Source of the DNA: Burkholderia sp. D-99
GTDB lineage: Bacteria; Pseudomonadota; Gammaproteobacteria; Burkholderiales; Burkholderiaceae
Direction of reading: 5' to 3'
NCBI RefSeq assembly: GCF_011605345.1
Contig: NZ_JAAOXM010000023.1
Span: forward strand, 1 to 39,112
DNA length: 39,112 nucleotides
The notes under the pieces are model-generated. The model made no database searches. It was not told the origin of the DNA and saw only the letters and a list, made by a program, of their open reading frames with translations. Every line of letters starts with the position of its first letter. Positions within the stretch are counted from its first letter, which is position 1. Below are positions 14,937 to 22,513 of this stretch, piece after piece. The translations under genes and the position numbers were made by a program.

Positions 14937-15407
14937 ATGACCCTGCAAGAACTCGAAAAACTGATCTGCGCCGGCGTGCGCAAGCGCGGCATCGACGAGC
15001 CGGCCGGCGTGGTCAGCCTCGGCTACCGGTATGCGCGGCTCGGTACGCAGATCCTTTACGACGGCAAGATCGTGACGAAGCCCGGGCGCGTCGACGTCGA
15101 GACCGCGCGCGGTGTCTTTCACGACATGCTGATCGACGCCGACGGTCACGTGCTGTTGGGAAAGAACTACCGCAAGCCGTTGCCGGGGATCGACGCCCGA
15201 AGCCTGCGCTTTCTGAACTGGGCGTTCGCGGTCGACGACCAGCGCGTGTACTACCGGACCAACACGAACCTGGCCGTGTGCGAAGGCGTCGACCGTGCGA
15301 GCGCGGAGATCGTGCCGCCGATACGCATCCGCGACAAGCACGGGCTGATCGACATCCGGTATCCGGAGGGCGCCGTGCACGTACCCGCCCCGTCGACTGA
15401 GTCGTGA
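14937..15407 (+). CDS. Unknown 156-aa protein divergent from hipBA
   Basis: Not recognised with confidence. The product is soluble, with no signal or membrane segment. Two stretches (GYRYARLGTQILYDGKIV, and LLGKNYRKPL followed by FAVDDQRVYYRT) look like repeated beta elements reminiscent of DKNYY-type repeats, where a residue run such as D-x-x-x-V-Y-Y precedes a turn. There is no clear ribosome binding site before the ATG. It is transcribed away from hipBA and shares the 300-bp region holding the four operator sites, so it may be co-regulated by HipB; that is inference. An inverted repeat GGAATGA/TCATTCC (14879-14907) lies just upstream of the start. Confidence 0.55.
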   Translation: MTLQELEKLICAGVRKRGIDEPAGVVSLGYRYARLGTQILYDGKIVTKPGRVDVETARGVFHDMLIDADGHVLLGKNYRKPLPGIDARSLRFLNWAFAVDDQRVYYRTNTNLAVCEGVDRASAEIVPPIRIRDKHGLIDIRYPEGAVHVPAPSTES

Positions 15408-15518
15408 CGGTCGTGACGGTCGTGATCGACCGGGTTCGGGTTCGCCACGCGCGACCGTGCTGCTCCGGGGCATCGCGCGACGGCTCGACGGCGCAATGAC
15501 GTAATGACGCAATGACGC
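15401..15518. repeat. Two micro-repeats: 9-bp x3 and 8-bp x3
   Basis: GTCGTGACG is repeated about 2.7 times at 15401-15427, overlapping the stop codon of the preceding gene, and AATGACGT/AATGACGC is repeated three times at 15495-15518. Both lie in the 280-bp gap before the flavin oxidoreductase gene; TATACT near 15593 may be the -10 box of that gene. Confidence 0.7.
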
Positions 15519-15687
15519 GATCGCGCGCGACCATTCCCGGCGCACGCATAACAAAAGCTGAAATCGGTTTTTCACGCGCGCCGGGGGCGTCCCTATACTT
15601 TGCGGTGCCGACCGTGCGCCGGTTCGCGGATGCCGCGATTACGCCGCGCGGCGGCATTCCCGAACTTTTCGTACAAGGAACCACCGA

Positions 15688-16905
15688 ATGACCGCCCGTG
15701 ATGCCGTCGATCCGCGCGACGCGTTGCGCGATGCGCTCGCCGCACTCCCCGATCTCGCGAACGCGATCGGGCACGATGCCGCGCAACGCGAGGCGCGTCG
15801 CGAACTGCCGTTCGAAGGGTTCGCGATCTTCCGGCGCTCGGTACTGGGCGTGCTGCGGATTCCGGTCGCGCGCGGCGGCCTCGGCGGCACGCTGGTCGAC
15901 CTGTTCGACACGATCGCGACGCTGGCCGCCGCCGATTCGAATCTCGCGCACGCACTTCGCATCCACTACGACCAGATCGAGACGCTGCGGCTGTCGCCGC
16001 GCACACCGTTCAACGATGTGCAACTCGAACGGGCGCTGGCCGGCGCGATCTTCGGCGGCGCGTCGACCGAGCGCGGCACGTCGCGGCCGGGCGAGAACAC
16101 CACCGTGCTGCGCCGCGACGGTGAGCACTATCGCGTGACGGGGCGCAAATACTATTCGACCGGCACCGCGTTTGCCGATTTCGCGCGCATCAACGTGGAG
16201 AACGAGCAGGGCGACGCGGTCGCCGTGATCATTCCCGTCGCGCGCGACGGCGTGCAGGTGCTCGACGACTGGGACGGCATGGGCCAGCGCATGACCGCGA
16301 GCGGCAGCCTGCTGCTCGACGACGTGCAGGTGTTCGCGGACGAAGTGGCCGCGCGCGACGGCTCGACGCTCGTCGGCCGCCATTGCGGCGCGCTGCGCCA
16401 GCTGCATCTCGTTGCGACGGGCGCAGGCATCGTGCGCAACGTGGTTGCCGATGCGCGCCGCTATGTGCTCGCGCACGGCCGCCCGGTGCTGCACAGCCCG
16501 GCACCGACCGCGCGCGACGATCATTTCATCCAGCAGATCGTCGGCGAGCTGTCCGCGCACAGTCACGCGATCGATGCGCTCGTGCGCGAAAACGCGCGGG
16601 CGCTCGACCGTTCCGCCGACGCGATCGAAGCCGGCGACGCCGATGCGGATGCCCTTGTGCTCGACAGCGCGCTCGCAACGGCACGCACGCAGCTCATCGT
16701 CAGCAAGCTCGCACTGCATGCGGCGGAGCGGCTGTTCGAAGTCGGCGGGGCATCCGCGACGGCGCGCGAACACAACCTCGACCGGCACTGGCGCAACCTG
16801 CGCACGATCTTCAGCCACAACCCGTTGCTGCATAAGGCGCGCGTGATCGGTGACTACGAGCTGAACGGCGTGACGACGCACCTCACCGAGGGGCGCGTGT
16901 TCTGA
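15688..16905 (+). CDS. Acyl-CoA dehydrogenase-fold flavin oxidoreductase (DszC/SfnC-like)
   Basis: A 405-residue protein with the acyl-CoA dehydrogenase fold. It has an N-terminal helical domain, a middle beta domain (about 110-225, with FGGASTERGTSRPG and GRKYYSTGTAFADF lining the flavin, and WDGMGQRMTASGS typical of the group) and a C-terminal four-helix domain. These signatures are those of flavin-dependent monooxygenases of the DszC/SfnC type used in sulfur acquisition rather than of fatty-acid dehydrogenases. In this class reduced flavin comes from a separate reductase; none is encoded nearby. Its 3' end converges with an LLM monooxygenase gene, and the SsuA-like binding protein lies 4 kb away, supporting an organosulfur role. 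The exact substrate is unknown. Confidence 0.85.
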   Translation: MTARDAVDPRDALRDALAALPDLANAIGHDAAQREARRELPFEGFAIFRRSVLGVLRIPVARGGLGGTLVDLFDTIATLAAADSNLAHALRIHYDQIETLRLSPRTPFNDVQLERALAGAIFGGASTERGTSRPGENTTVLRRDGEHYRVTGRKYYSTGTAFADFARINVENEQGDAVAVIIPVARDGVQVLDDWDGMGQRMTASGSLLLDDVQVFADEVAARDGSTLVGRHCGALRQLHLVATGAGIVRNVVADARRYVLAHGRPVLHSPAPTARDDHFIQQIVGELSAHSHAIDALVRENARALDRSADAIEAGDADADALVLDSALATARTQLIVSKLALHAAERLFEVGGASATAREHNLDRHWRNLRTIFSHNPLLHKARVIGDYELNGVTTHLTEGRVF

Positions 16906-16975
16906 CCCGGTCGTGTTGCAACGGTGAGGGCCGCAGTGCGCGATGCGTCCGTGGCCTGTGTCAGCGCCGCGCGGA

Positions 16976-17085
16976 ATCTGCGCACGATCTTCAGTCACAA
17001 CCCGTTGCTGCACAAGGCGCGCGTGATCGGCGACTACGCGCTGAACGGCGTGACGACGCACCTCACCGAAGGGCGCGTGTTCTGA
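16976..17085 (+). pseudogene. Diverged second copy of the oxidoreductase 3' end
   Basis: These 110 bases repeat the last 110 bases of the preceding gene (16796-16905) at an offset of exactly 180, including the stop codon. I count about six substitutions; all but one (GAG to GCG, Glu to Ala) are synonymous. The similarity continues, more weakly, through the next 60 bases to the TCAGCGCCGC that forms the end of the convergent LLM gene. The copy has no start and no upstream part, so it is a scar of duplication or of recombination with a related allele. Confidence 0.9.
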
Positions 17086-17141
17086 CACCGGCCGTGTCGA
17101 AACGATGAGCGCCGCGGCTTGCGAAGCATCAGGTGCCCGCG

Positions 17142-18329
17142 TCAGCGCCGCAAGCCGGCGTCGCGCAGCAGCGGCAGCACGCGCTCGCCGAAGAAGTCGA
17201 GGTCGGGCTTGAAATCGTAGAAACTCAACTGGATCCCGTCGATGCCAGCACGGTGCAGTCGCACGATGGTGTCTGCCACTTCCTCCGGCGAACCCGTTAT
17301 CGAAATATTGCCGCCGATCGCGCGTGCCGCGGCCTGCGCACGTTGCTCGAAGCCGCCGCGCCACGCATGCGCGTCGCTGTCGAAGCGGTGGAAGCTGCCT
17401 TCGTCCGCATGGGCGACGATCGCGTCGCGATACGCGCGCGCTTCGGCCGTCGTCTCGCGGCAAATCACGAGCGGGTTGAGCAGCGTGCGGATCGTCCGGC
17501 CGCGCGCAGCGGCGGCGGCCTTCACGCGGACGGTATGCGCGGGCAGGGCGTCGATCGCGCGTTCGGCGTCGGGGCCCGCCGGGCTCGTGACGAATACGAT
17601 GTCCGAATAGCGCGCCGCGAACTCGATGCCCGCGTCGGAGCCGGTCGCGTTGATCAGCAGCGGGCGGCCGTAGCGCGGCTTCGGCGTGACGAACGCGCCG
17701 CCCAGCCGCCAGCTCGATAGTGCGGGCGTATAGCTGAAGTTGTCCGGTTGCGCCCACAACTGCTGGACGGCATCGAGGAACTCGGCGGCCATCTCGTAGC
17801 GCCGGTCGTGTTCGATCCGGTTCCAGCCGAACATCTCATGCTCGATCGCGCGGTGGCCGGTCACGACGTTGATGCCCCAGCGCCCGCGCGAGATGTGATC
17901 GAGTGTCGCGGTGAACTTCGCGAAATGCAGCGGGTGCCACGGCCCGTACAGCACGTGGTTCGTCGCGACCAGGATGATCCGTTCGGTACGCGCGGTCAGT
18001 GCGGCCAGCGTCATGAACGAGTCGAGCGCGTGGCCGTCGAACACGCCGCCGTAGCCGCCTTTCGGCAGCCACTGCGACAGCGCGAACACGAGATCGAAAC
18101 CGAGCGCCTCCGCGCGCGCGACCAGCTCGGCGTTGTAGTCGAACGTCCAGTCGGTCGTGCGCGGCAGCGTCGACGCGCTCCATCCACCGGCCTGGATCGG
18201 CAGGAACAGCCCGAGCATCAGCGGCTGCGCGAGCACGCGCGACACAGGGCTGTCGGAGAAATCCGCCGGCGAACGGACGTCGACGAACGGCGACGACGCG
18301 ACCGGAGTGGCGAGGGCGGTGGCGCTCAT
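17142..18329 (-). CDS. LLM-class flavin-dependent monooxygenase (SsuD/SfnG/RutA-like)
   Basis: A 395-residue luciferase-like (bacterial luciferase alpha/beta family) monooxygenase. Typical stretches are LGLFLPIQAGGWS at the N-terminal strand, FDLVFALSQW, the flavin/phosphate-binding GRWGINVVTGH, the ERRYEMAAEF-like helix (here DRRYEMAAEFLDAV), PLLINATGSDAG, and a C-terminal FYDFKPDLDFFGERVLPLL matching the same position in SsuD and RutA. These enzymes use FMNH2 and O2 to cleave C-S or C-N bonds; neighbours favour sulfonates or sulfones. Residues 1-35 are a variable extension. It converges on the DszC/SfnC-like gene, with the duplicated scar between them. Confidence 0.88.
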   Translation of the reverse strand: MSATALATPVASSPFVDVRSPADFSDSPVSRVLAQPLMLGLFLPIQAGGWSASTLPRTTDWTFDYNAELVARAEALGFDLVFALSQWLPKGGYGGVFDGHALDSFMTLAALTARTERIILVATNHVLYGPWHPLHFAKFTATLDHISRGRWGINVVTGHRAIEHEMFGWNRIEHDRRYEMAAEFLDAVQQLWAQPDNFSYTPALSSWRLGGAFVTPKPRYGRPLLINATGSDAGIEFAARYSDIVFVTSPAGPDAERAIDALPAHTVRVKAAAAARGRTIRTLLNPLVICRETTAEARAYRDAIVAHADEGSFHRFDSDAHAWRGGFEQRAQAAARAIGGNISITGSPEEVADTIVRLHRAGIDGIQLSFYDFKPDLDFFGERVLPLLRDAGLRR

Positions 18330-18634
18330 GATGGCTTCCTAGCGGGTTGGGCACGCACCGCACAAGAACGGCAGGCATGTGCGGCGGCGAATCGCCCGGG
18401 TCCGATGCCCGATGCGCCGGCGAGCCGGCGCAGTGCCGCGCGCCGGCTGCTGCGCGGCGCGCGGGGAGGGAAACGGGAGTCGGTCATGGTCGAACGCGTA
18501 TCGCACGCGGGGGGCCGCGCACGGAGAAAAGCACATTCTCGGCAACCGGCTACGGTGCGGCAAACAACGATTCCCGCTTTGCTTATCGTGCCAACGGCGC
18601 TGGTTACGCCGCACCGCGCCCGATGCGCGTGCCG
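18330..18634. other. Intergenic stretch between porin and LLM genes
   Basis: This 305-bp gap holds no supported gene. It must contain the promoter of the LLM gene (minus strand, start 18329), possibly in the less GC-rich part around 18530-18600, but no clear -35/-10 pair stands out. No good terminator is visible after the porin stop. Confidence 0.4.
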
Positions 18635-19819
18635 TCAGAACTTCACGCGCAGCCCGCTGACGAGTGCGACCTGGCGGTTCGTCGAGGACGCGCTGCCGAT
18701 GTTTGCGATCGCCGCGATCTTGCGATAGCCGCCGGACGTCGCCGTGCTCGCATCGCCGGCCGCGAGCTGGTAGATGCCCGACACGTAGATGTCGGTGCGT
18801 TTCGACAGCGCGTAGTCGAACCCGAGCGTGAACTGGTGCCAGCGCGGCCTCAGCGTCTGGCCGCCGGTGCCCGGCAGGCCGCTCGCGCGGCCGTCGGTGA
18901 ACGTGTAGACGCCGATCAGCGTGGCGGCTGGCGTGAGCTGGAAGCGCGCGTTCGCGTCGTAGTTGTTGAACTTGCGCGACGAGCCGTCGACGTAGTCGAG
19001 CTGCGTGTGGCTCCACGTGAAGCCGAGCGTCGCGCGGCCGAGCGCGTAGTTCGCGCCGACGGCGCCGATCTGCTGCTTGAGCACGCCGCCGTTCAGCCCG
19101 TAGAAGAACGCGCCGCTGTAGTCGTTGCCGGTGGTCGAGGTCGCACCGCCCACCGCGCCGCTCGTGTTCGACGTCGCGTTCGGGTGATTGAGCCGCACGT
19201 AACCGCCGCCGACCGACAGCGGGCCGTTCACGTAGTTCGCCGACACACCCCACGCGTTGTTGTTCGAGAAGCCGCTACCCGCGCCGCCGTTCGCCTGGTT
19301 GCTGAACGCATAGAGCAGGTCGGCCGTGAAGCCGGCGATCGTGTCGCTGCGGAATTTCACTGCGTTGTTCAGGCGGAAGCTCTGGTTCAGGTTGTCGTTG
19401 TCGCCGACGTGCGTGGCCGGCGACCAGAAGCCGGACCCCGAGTACTGTGCGACGAGATCGGTGATCGGCTCGTACTGGCGGCCGAAGGTCAGTGTGCCGA
19501 TGCCCTTTTGCGCGACACCCACGTACGCGGAGCGGCCGAACAGGCGTCCGCCCTGGCCGAGCCCGCCGTCGCTCGGCCGGAACCCGCTCTCGAGCGTGAA
19601 CACCGCCTGCAGGCCGCCGCCGAGATCTTCCGCGCCTTTCAGGCCCCAGCGGCTGCCGCTCAGCTTGCCGCTCGTCTGCTGGATGTTGCTCGCGCCGCCC
19701 TGGTTGTTCGTATAGGCGAAACCGGCATCGACGACGCCGTACAACGTGACCGAACTCTGAGCATGCGCGCTGACCGAACCGATCGAAATCAAACCCAGGA
19801 CTACTGTTTTTTTGATCAT
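18635..19819 (-). CDS. Gram-negative general porin (OmpC-like)
   Basis: A 394-residue outer-membrane trimeric porin of the beta-proteobacterial type. A signal peptide (MIKKTVVLGLISIGSVSAHA) is followed by the family's mature start SSVTLYGVVDAG, and the chain alternates short turns and long loops. Conserved elements include GSRWGLKGAEDLGGGLQAVF, GRSAYVGV, FGRQYEP and a C-terminal phenylalanine (LRVKF), which is needed for outer-membrane assembly. AGAGGA eight bases upstream supports the ATG. It presumably admits small hydrophilic solutes; its place among sulfur-acquisition genes suggests induction under sulfur limitation, which is inference. Confidence 0.95.
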   Translation of the reverse strand: MIKKTVVLGLISIGSVSAHAQSSVTLYGVVDAGFAYTNNQGGASNIQQTSGKLSGSRWGLKGAEDLGGGLQAVFTLESGFRPSDGGLGQGGRLFGRSAYVGVAQKGIGTLTFGRQYEPITDLVAQYSGSGFWSPATHVGDNDNLNQSFRLNNAVKFRSDTIAGFTADLLYAFSNQANGGAGSGFSNNNAWGVSANYVNGPLSVGGGYVRLNHPNATSNTSGAVGGATSTTGNDYSGAFFYGLNGGVLKQQIGAVGANYALGRATLGFTWSHTQLDYVDGSSRKFNNYDANARFQLTPAATLIGVYTFTDGRASGLPGTGGQTLRPRWHQFTLGFDYALSKRTDIYVSGIYQLAAGDASTATSGGYRKIAAIANIGSASSTNRQVALVSGLRVKF

Positions 19820-20305
19820 GAATTTCCTCTGTTTTTATGGATACGACTGTGAGGAGAACGATGCTATTGGTAGCGGGTGCCCTGCTGAACGTTCGATCCG
19901 TGGTTTGTAAATCGCGGCATCGCCGATTTGTAATGTGCATTGCCGCAAGCCCGGCACGTGCGTCGCAATCGCGGCCGGCATGCATGCTGCGGCGAACGCA
20001 CCGCACGAACGGCGAACGCCGGCGCCGGCAACTCGTGGCCGCCGTCATATCGATCGATGAAATCGTTCGATGACCGCAATGCCTGCGATGCAACGGGCGA
20101 TGCTTTTACGCAACGGTCGTCTGGGCGGCGCGCGATCGATGCGCTACGCGCGCCGGCATATCGATTTCGCAAAACGTTGGTAGGGCGGTGCGGCGCGCGA
20201 CGGTACAGTCGGGCATCCGGCCGCGGGCCGGCCTGCTCCGGGACCACGACGGCGCCGACGTGCGCGTTCGTCCCGGCTGAACCACGAACACGGGAGCCGT
20301 TTGAC
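19820..20305. promoter_or_regulatory. Porin / DUF3088 divergent promoter region
   Basis: This 486-bp gap between divergent genes contains no supported CDS. It must hold both promoters. An AT-rich patch at 19800-19850 contains the porin leader region. No distinct operator palindrome was found. Confidence 0.4.
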
Positions 20306-20650
20306 ATGAGTCGCGATGTGCTGTTTCTGCTGGAACCGGGCTTTACCGATCCGAAGCATCCGGGCCAACGTTTCGTCTGTCCACATGGACTGTCGATCGA
20401 AGGGTTGCTGGCGAGTGCGCCCGAGCACGCGGGCCGCATCGACGTGAAGCGCGTCGGCTTCGAGCGGCCGCGCCACGCGGTGATCGAGGCACTCGACGAC
20501 GCGCACCAGGGCCTGCCGGTTCTCGTGCTCGGTCGCGACCGGCCGGCGCCGGACGACGCGCAGACGCTCGGCGACGTGCGGTTCGTCACCGACGCGCGCC
20601 GCATCCTCGAACTGCTGGCCGAGCGCCACGGGTTTCCGGTGCTTCATTGA
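20306..20650 (+). CDS. DUF3088 family protein
   Basis: A 114-residue protein matching DUF3088, a small cytosolic family with a thioredoxin-like layout. It begins with a hydrophobic strand (DVLFLLEPGF), carries the family's FVCPHGLSIEGLLAS (one Cys in the position of a redox Cys) and a VDVKRVGFERPR-like strand (here IDVKRVGFERPR), and ends with a helical ARRILELLAERHGFPVLH. Function is unknown. GGGAGC lies about nine bases before the ATG. It is followed by the SsuA-like gene 52 bp downstream on the same strand, so the two may be cotranscribed; DUF3088 genes near sulfur-transport genes would fit, but I cannot verify how general that is. Confidence 0.75.
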   Translation: MSRDVLFLLEPGFTDPKHPGQRFVCPHGLSIEGLLASAPEHAGRIDVKRVGFERPRHAVIEALDDAHQGLPVLVLGRDRPAPDDAQTLGDVRFVTDARRILELLAERHGFPVLH

Positions 20651-20702
20651 AGCGGCCGCGCCGACTTCCGCTCACTTCGCAACCGATCGACAGGAGAATT
20701 CG

Positions 20703-21701
20703 ATGGCGTCAATTTCGGCGGCGCGCCGCCGTTTGCTGCTTGCAGGTGCAGCGGCCGTGGCGGCCCCATTGGCCGCGAAGGCCGCGTTCGCCGCGCCCGC
20801 CGTCAACGCCGATCTTGCCGGCACCACATTGCGCGTCGCGACCTACAAGGGCGGCTGGCGCGCACTGCTGCAGGCGGCCGGCCTCGGCGATACACCGTAC
20901 CGGATCGAATGGCGCGAACTGAACAACGGCGTGCTGCACATCGAGGCGCTCAACGCGGACGCGCTCGATATCGGTTCGGGGAGCGAAATTCCGGCCGTGT
21001 TCGCAGCGCGCCAGAAGGCCAACGTCCGGCTCATCACCCGCGTGCGCGAAGACCTGAACAACCAGGTCACGCTCGCGCGCAAGGACACGCCGATCCGCAG
21101 CATCGCGGATCTGAAGGGAAAACGCGTCGGTTATGTGCGCGCGACGACGTCGCACTATTTCCTGTATCGCCAGCTCACGGAGGCTGGCCTGAGCTTCGAC
21201 GACATCCAGCCGATCAACCTGTCACCGGCCGACGGATTGTCGGCGTACGATCGCGGCGACATCGACGCGTGGGCGATCTACGGCTACAACGGCCAGCTCG
21301 CGCGCAATCGCTACGGTGCGCGCGTGCTGAAGACAGGGAAGGGGTATCTGTCGGGCAATTTCCCGGTGTACGCGAATCCGCGCACGCTCGACGATGCGCG
21401 CCGTCGTGCGGCGACGGGCGATCTGCTGCTGCGGTTTCGACGCGCGTATGCGTGGGCGAACGGGCATTTCGGCGACTATGCGCGCGTGCAGAACCACGAG
21501 ACACGCGTGCCGGTGGCCGATCTCGTCGCGATGTTCGACCAGCGCAGCGACGACTATGCGCTGCTGCCGGTGACGCCTGACGTGGTCGCGCAGCATCAGC
21601 AGGTCGCGGATGTGTTCGCGCGGATCGGTGTGCTGGATGGGCCGGCGAATGTCGCGCCGTTGTGGGATACGTCGTTCAATACGCTGGTTGCGTCGGCGTG
21701 A
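20703..21701 (+). CDS. ABC transporter substrate-binding protein, SsuA/TauA-like
   Basis: A 332-residue periplasmic binding protein of the aliphatic sulfonate/taurine (SsuA, NMT1-like) family. The N-terminus ARRRLLLAGAAAVAAPLAA-K has an Arg-rich region and hydrophobic core that could be a Tat or Sec signal, with cleavage near AFA. Family hallmarks are LRVATYKGG at the first strand, EWRELNNGVLHIEALNA, DIGSGSEIPAVFA, DLKGKRVGYV and WAIYGYNGQLARN. AGGAGAATTCG before the ATG gives a strong start. No permease or ATPase gene follows, so it must use partners encoded elsewhere or be an orphan. It supports a sulfonate-acquisition role for this cluster. Confidence 0.9.
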   Translation: MASISAARRRLLLAGAAAVAAPLAAKAAFAAPAVNADLAGTTLRVATYKGGWRALLQAAGLGDTPYRIEWRELNNGVLHIEALNADALDIGSGSEIPAVFAARQKANVRLITRVREDLNNQVTLARKDTPIRSIADLKGKRVGYVRATTSHYFLYRQLTEAGLSFDDIQPINLSPADGLSAYDRGDIDAWAIYGYNGQLARNRYGARVLKTGKGYLSGNFPVYANPRTLDDARRRAATGDLLLRFRRAYAWANGHFGDYARVQNHETRVPVADLVAMFDQRSDDYALLPVTPDVVAQHQQVADVFARIGVLDGPANVAPLWDTSFNTLVASA

Positions 21702-21784
21702 CGCGATGCGCGGGGAAGATGCGCACGTGACCTGGCGGCTTCAAGCCCGGCGCAGGCCTCGTCGGGCGATCCGGGGCGGCCGGA

Positions 21785-22105
21785 TCAGGCGAACGTCGTC
21801 GCGACCATGATGCCGAACACGAGCCCGAGCGCGATCCCGCAGAGCCGGCCGTAGATCGATGCGCGCACGTTGTCGTCGAGCACGAACGGCGAGCGCTTGT
21901 GCTTCCACACGGTGCTGAATGCGACCGGGCGGGTCAGCAGCGCCACGCAGGCGAGCAGCACCGGCGTGGCGACCAGCATCGCGATGCGCTGCCCGTTCCA
22001 GTCGACGCCGTGCATGGCGAGCGACACCAGCGCGGCGAGCGGAACCTCGACGCACAGGCCCAGCAGCGAGCCGTTGACGAATGAATCTCCCGGGGTCTGG
22101 AACAT
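21785..22105 (-). CDS. Small polytopic membrane protein, 106 aa
   Basis: Unrecognised family. From the ATG at 22105 the protein has three hydrophobic segments (about 13-35, 47-66 and 88-105), the first preceded by MFQTPGDSF and the last ending FGIMVATTFA. A longer frame to 22192 is possible; neither start has a good ribosome binding site. The region between helix 2 and helix 3 (STVWKHKRSPFVLDDN) is basic and would be cytoplasmic. No neighbouring gene suggests a role; it is flanked by the convergent binding-protein gene and the divergent glycosyltransferase-like gene. Confidence 0.55.
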   Translation of the reverse strand: MFQTPGDSFVNGSLLGLCVEVPLAALVSLAMHGVDWNGQRIAMLVATPVLLACVALLTRPVAFSTVWKHKRSPFVLDDNVRASIYGRLCGIALGLVFGIMVATTFA

Positions 22106-22513
22106 GATCGGTCGTAGCGTCCGGATGAAATCGGCACCCGGTTCAGGCACCTGAAAAAATAAAAGCCACGGCCGGAGCCCAGGGTCGGTCAACCGTGATC
22201 GGCGTCAGTCGAGATGACGGCCGGATGTTAAGGCAAATTGCCGGCCCGTTGTCGGTCATTCAAGCTATTTAACAAATGTTCGGGATCGCGACGCATTTTC
22301 AGGTCGCGCGGGAATATCGCGCCGTGGTAAAAATCGTGCATCCATTTCCTGGCGACCGGCCCCGGCGAACGGGACAGCCGCCGAATGGATATCGCTCGCA
22401 ATCGTATGACGATAACGGGTGTTCGACTGCCTTCCGATAATCGGCGTCGCGCGTAAAAGAAGACCGGCAGCCGGACCGATCAGAAATCCGGACTTATCAA
22501 TCTCACCACACGC
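22106..22513. other. Intergenic gap before glycosyltransferase-like gene
   Basis: About 408 bases with no supported gene. A moderately AT-rich part (about 22215-22290, with TATTTAACAAATG) could hold a promoter for either flanking gene; nothing else stands out. Confidence 0.35.

Noticed and set aside
11847..18728. Very long antisense frames, for example 11847-14267 minus (806 codons) and 15013-17757 minus (914 codons)
   Set aside because: They run antisense to recognisable genes, have Arg/Ala-rich composition typical of GC-rich shadows, and carry no family motifs.
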